This document shows, piece by piece, positions 5,563 to 6,226 of a stretch of 6,226 nt of DNA (positions are counted from its first letter, which is position 1; each line of letters begins with the position of its first letter). The position numbers and the translations under genes were made by a program. The notes beneath the pieces were generated by a model. It was not told where the DNA came from. It ran no database searches and was given only the letters and a program-made list of their open reading frames with translations. The DNA comes from an uncultured Pseudomonadota bacterium. GTDB lineage: Bacteria > Myxococcota_A > UBA796 > CAJQPC01. The DNA lies in NCBI GenBank assembly GCA_937915955.1, contig CALGIB010000679.1:1-6226 (forward strand), written 5' to 3'.

Positions 5563-6226
5563 GCAGCTGGGCGCGTCCACCAGGGCGCACACCGAGTCCG
5601 CGCGGGCCGCGTGCGGCGATCCCAGGTAGAGCTCGGCGGCCTGCACCGAGGCAGCCTGGTCGCCGTACTGGTACAGCGCGTCGAAGCGGGCGCCGAGCAG
5701 CTCGGCCTCCAGCGCGCTGCCCGGCACGGCGAGCTCGAGCCCGGCCTGCAGCGAGGCCAGCACCTGCTCGGGGGCGCCGCCAGCGCTCAGCAGATCGCGG
5801 GCTTCCTTCAGTCGGCGGCCGGCCGACCAGATCCGGCAGGTGTGCGCGTCGCCGGCGACCATCATGTGCTCGGGCTCGTCCCCGCAGACCACACCGACCG
5901 AACCCCGCTCGAGCGACACGTGCGTGCCCTGGGCGTCCCGGACGACCTCGAAGATCGTGCCGTGCACGAGCACGCGGCCCTCGTCCGTGTTGACGGAGAG
6001 CTCGACCCCCGCCTGGGGCTCGACCTCGACGCGCAGCGTGCCGCTCTCCCAGCGGATCTCGGGCGACATGGTCGTGCCGGCGACGCTGCCGAGGCCGTCC
6101 GCCAGGATCTGGACGTGCTCGCCCACGGGCAGCGGCCCCGAGCTCAGGCTGGCCTGGACGGCCTGTGGCGCCAGAGGCTCGAGGGCCAACTCCGGGGCGG
6201 GCGGCTGGGCGACGACGGCGACCAAG
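5557..6226 (-). CDS. FecR-domain protein, C-terminal part, cut by the right edge
   Basis: The final 222 or so codons of a minus-strand gene; the 5' end is outside the window. Counting from the first codon visible, residues about 61-125 form a FecR-type beta domain: GTLRVEVEP at 62-70, VNTDEGRVLVHGTIFEV at 78-94 with the signature Gly-Thr-x-Phe-x-Val, and THVSLERGSVGVVC at 101-114. A helical tail at about 138-222 (EARDLLSAGG, LGARFDALYQYGD, AAELYLGSPHAARAD) resembles one or two TPR-like repeats. The left end of the visible part (VAVVAQPP) may be the end of a membrane helix. FecR proteins relay envelope signals to ECF sigma factors, and in myxobacteria many are membrane proteins with TPR tails; a sigma-factor gene may lie to the right. 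A TTG at 6225 is not accepted as the start because the frame is simply open at the edge. Confidence 0.85.
   Translation of the reverse strand, partial: LVAVVAQPPAPELALEPLAPQAVQASLSSGPLPVGEHVQILADGLGSVAGTTMSPEIRWESGTLRVEVEPQAGVELSVNTDEGRVLVHGTIFEVVRDAQGTHVSLERGSVGVVCGDEPEHMMVAGDAHTCRIWSAGRRLKEARDLLSAGGAPEQVLASLQAGLELAVPGSALEAELLGARFDALYQYGDQAASVQAAELYLGSPHAARADSVCALVDAPSCP

Noticed and set aside
1..6226. tRNA or rRNA genes, insertion sequences, attachment sites and CRISPR arrays
   Set aside because: No cloverleaf, conserved rRNA stretch, transposase motif, flanking repeat pair or regularly spaced direct repeats was seen on either strand.

Overview
The window is a dense, high-GC stretch of bacterial chromosome carrying nine protein-coding genes. 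Both ends cut through a gene, and no gap between genes is longer than about 100 bases. Codon third positions are overwhelmingly G or C, and GTG appears as a start codon. A CsgA-like SDR, an ABC1 atypical kinase, a FecR-domain protein and several lipoproteins occur together, some with very short signal sequences. This set suggests Myxococcota or a related deltaproteobacterial lineage. The assignment is an inference from style and gene content, not from a marker gene.

Layout from left to right. (1) The 5' part of a short-chain dehydrogenase/reductase on the minus strand is cut by the left edge. (2) A small CC0125/CC1285-type lipoprotein is divergent from it on the plus strand. (3) Its 3' end overlaps by 19 bases the end of a minus-strand run read from about 4822 down to 735. 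In transcription order this run holds an alpha/beta-hydrolase esterase with a probable lipoprotein signal, a small membrane protein, a 41-residue lysine-rich peptide, a class V PLP-dependent enzyme and an ABC1/AarF-family atypical kinase. (4) A strongly acidic, cysteine-containing lipoprotein of unknown family starts divergently from the esterase. (5) The 3' part of a FecR-domain protein faces it on the minus strand and is cut by the right edge.

Two junctions in the minus-strand run are tightly coupled. The membrane protein and lysine-rich peptide share ATGA, and the class V enzyme and ABC1 kinase share GTGA. A GC-rich stem-loop after the peptide stop may divide the run into two units: esterase, membrane protein and peptide, then aminotransferase fold and kinase. 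A second stem-loop spans both stop codons at the convergent junction on the right.

No mobile element, CRISPR array, rRNA or tRNA was seen. Most genes belong to known superfamilies. The least explained items are the lysine-rich peptide, the membrane protein with an internal duplicated motif, and the acidic lipoprotein. Nothing here amounts to a clear new multi-gene system.
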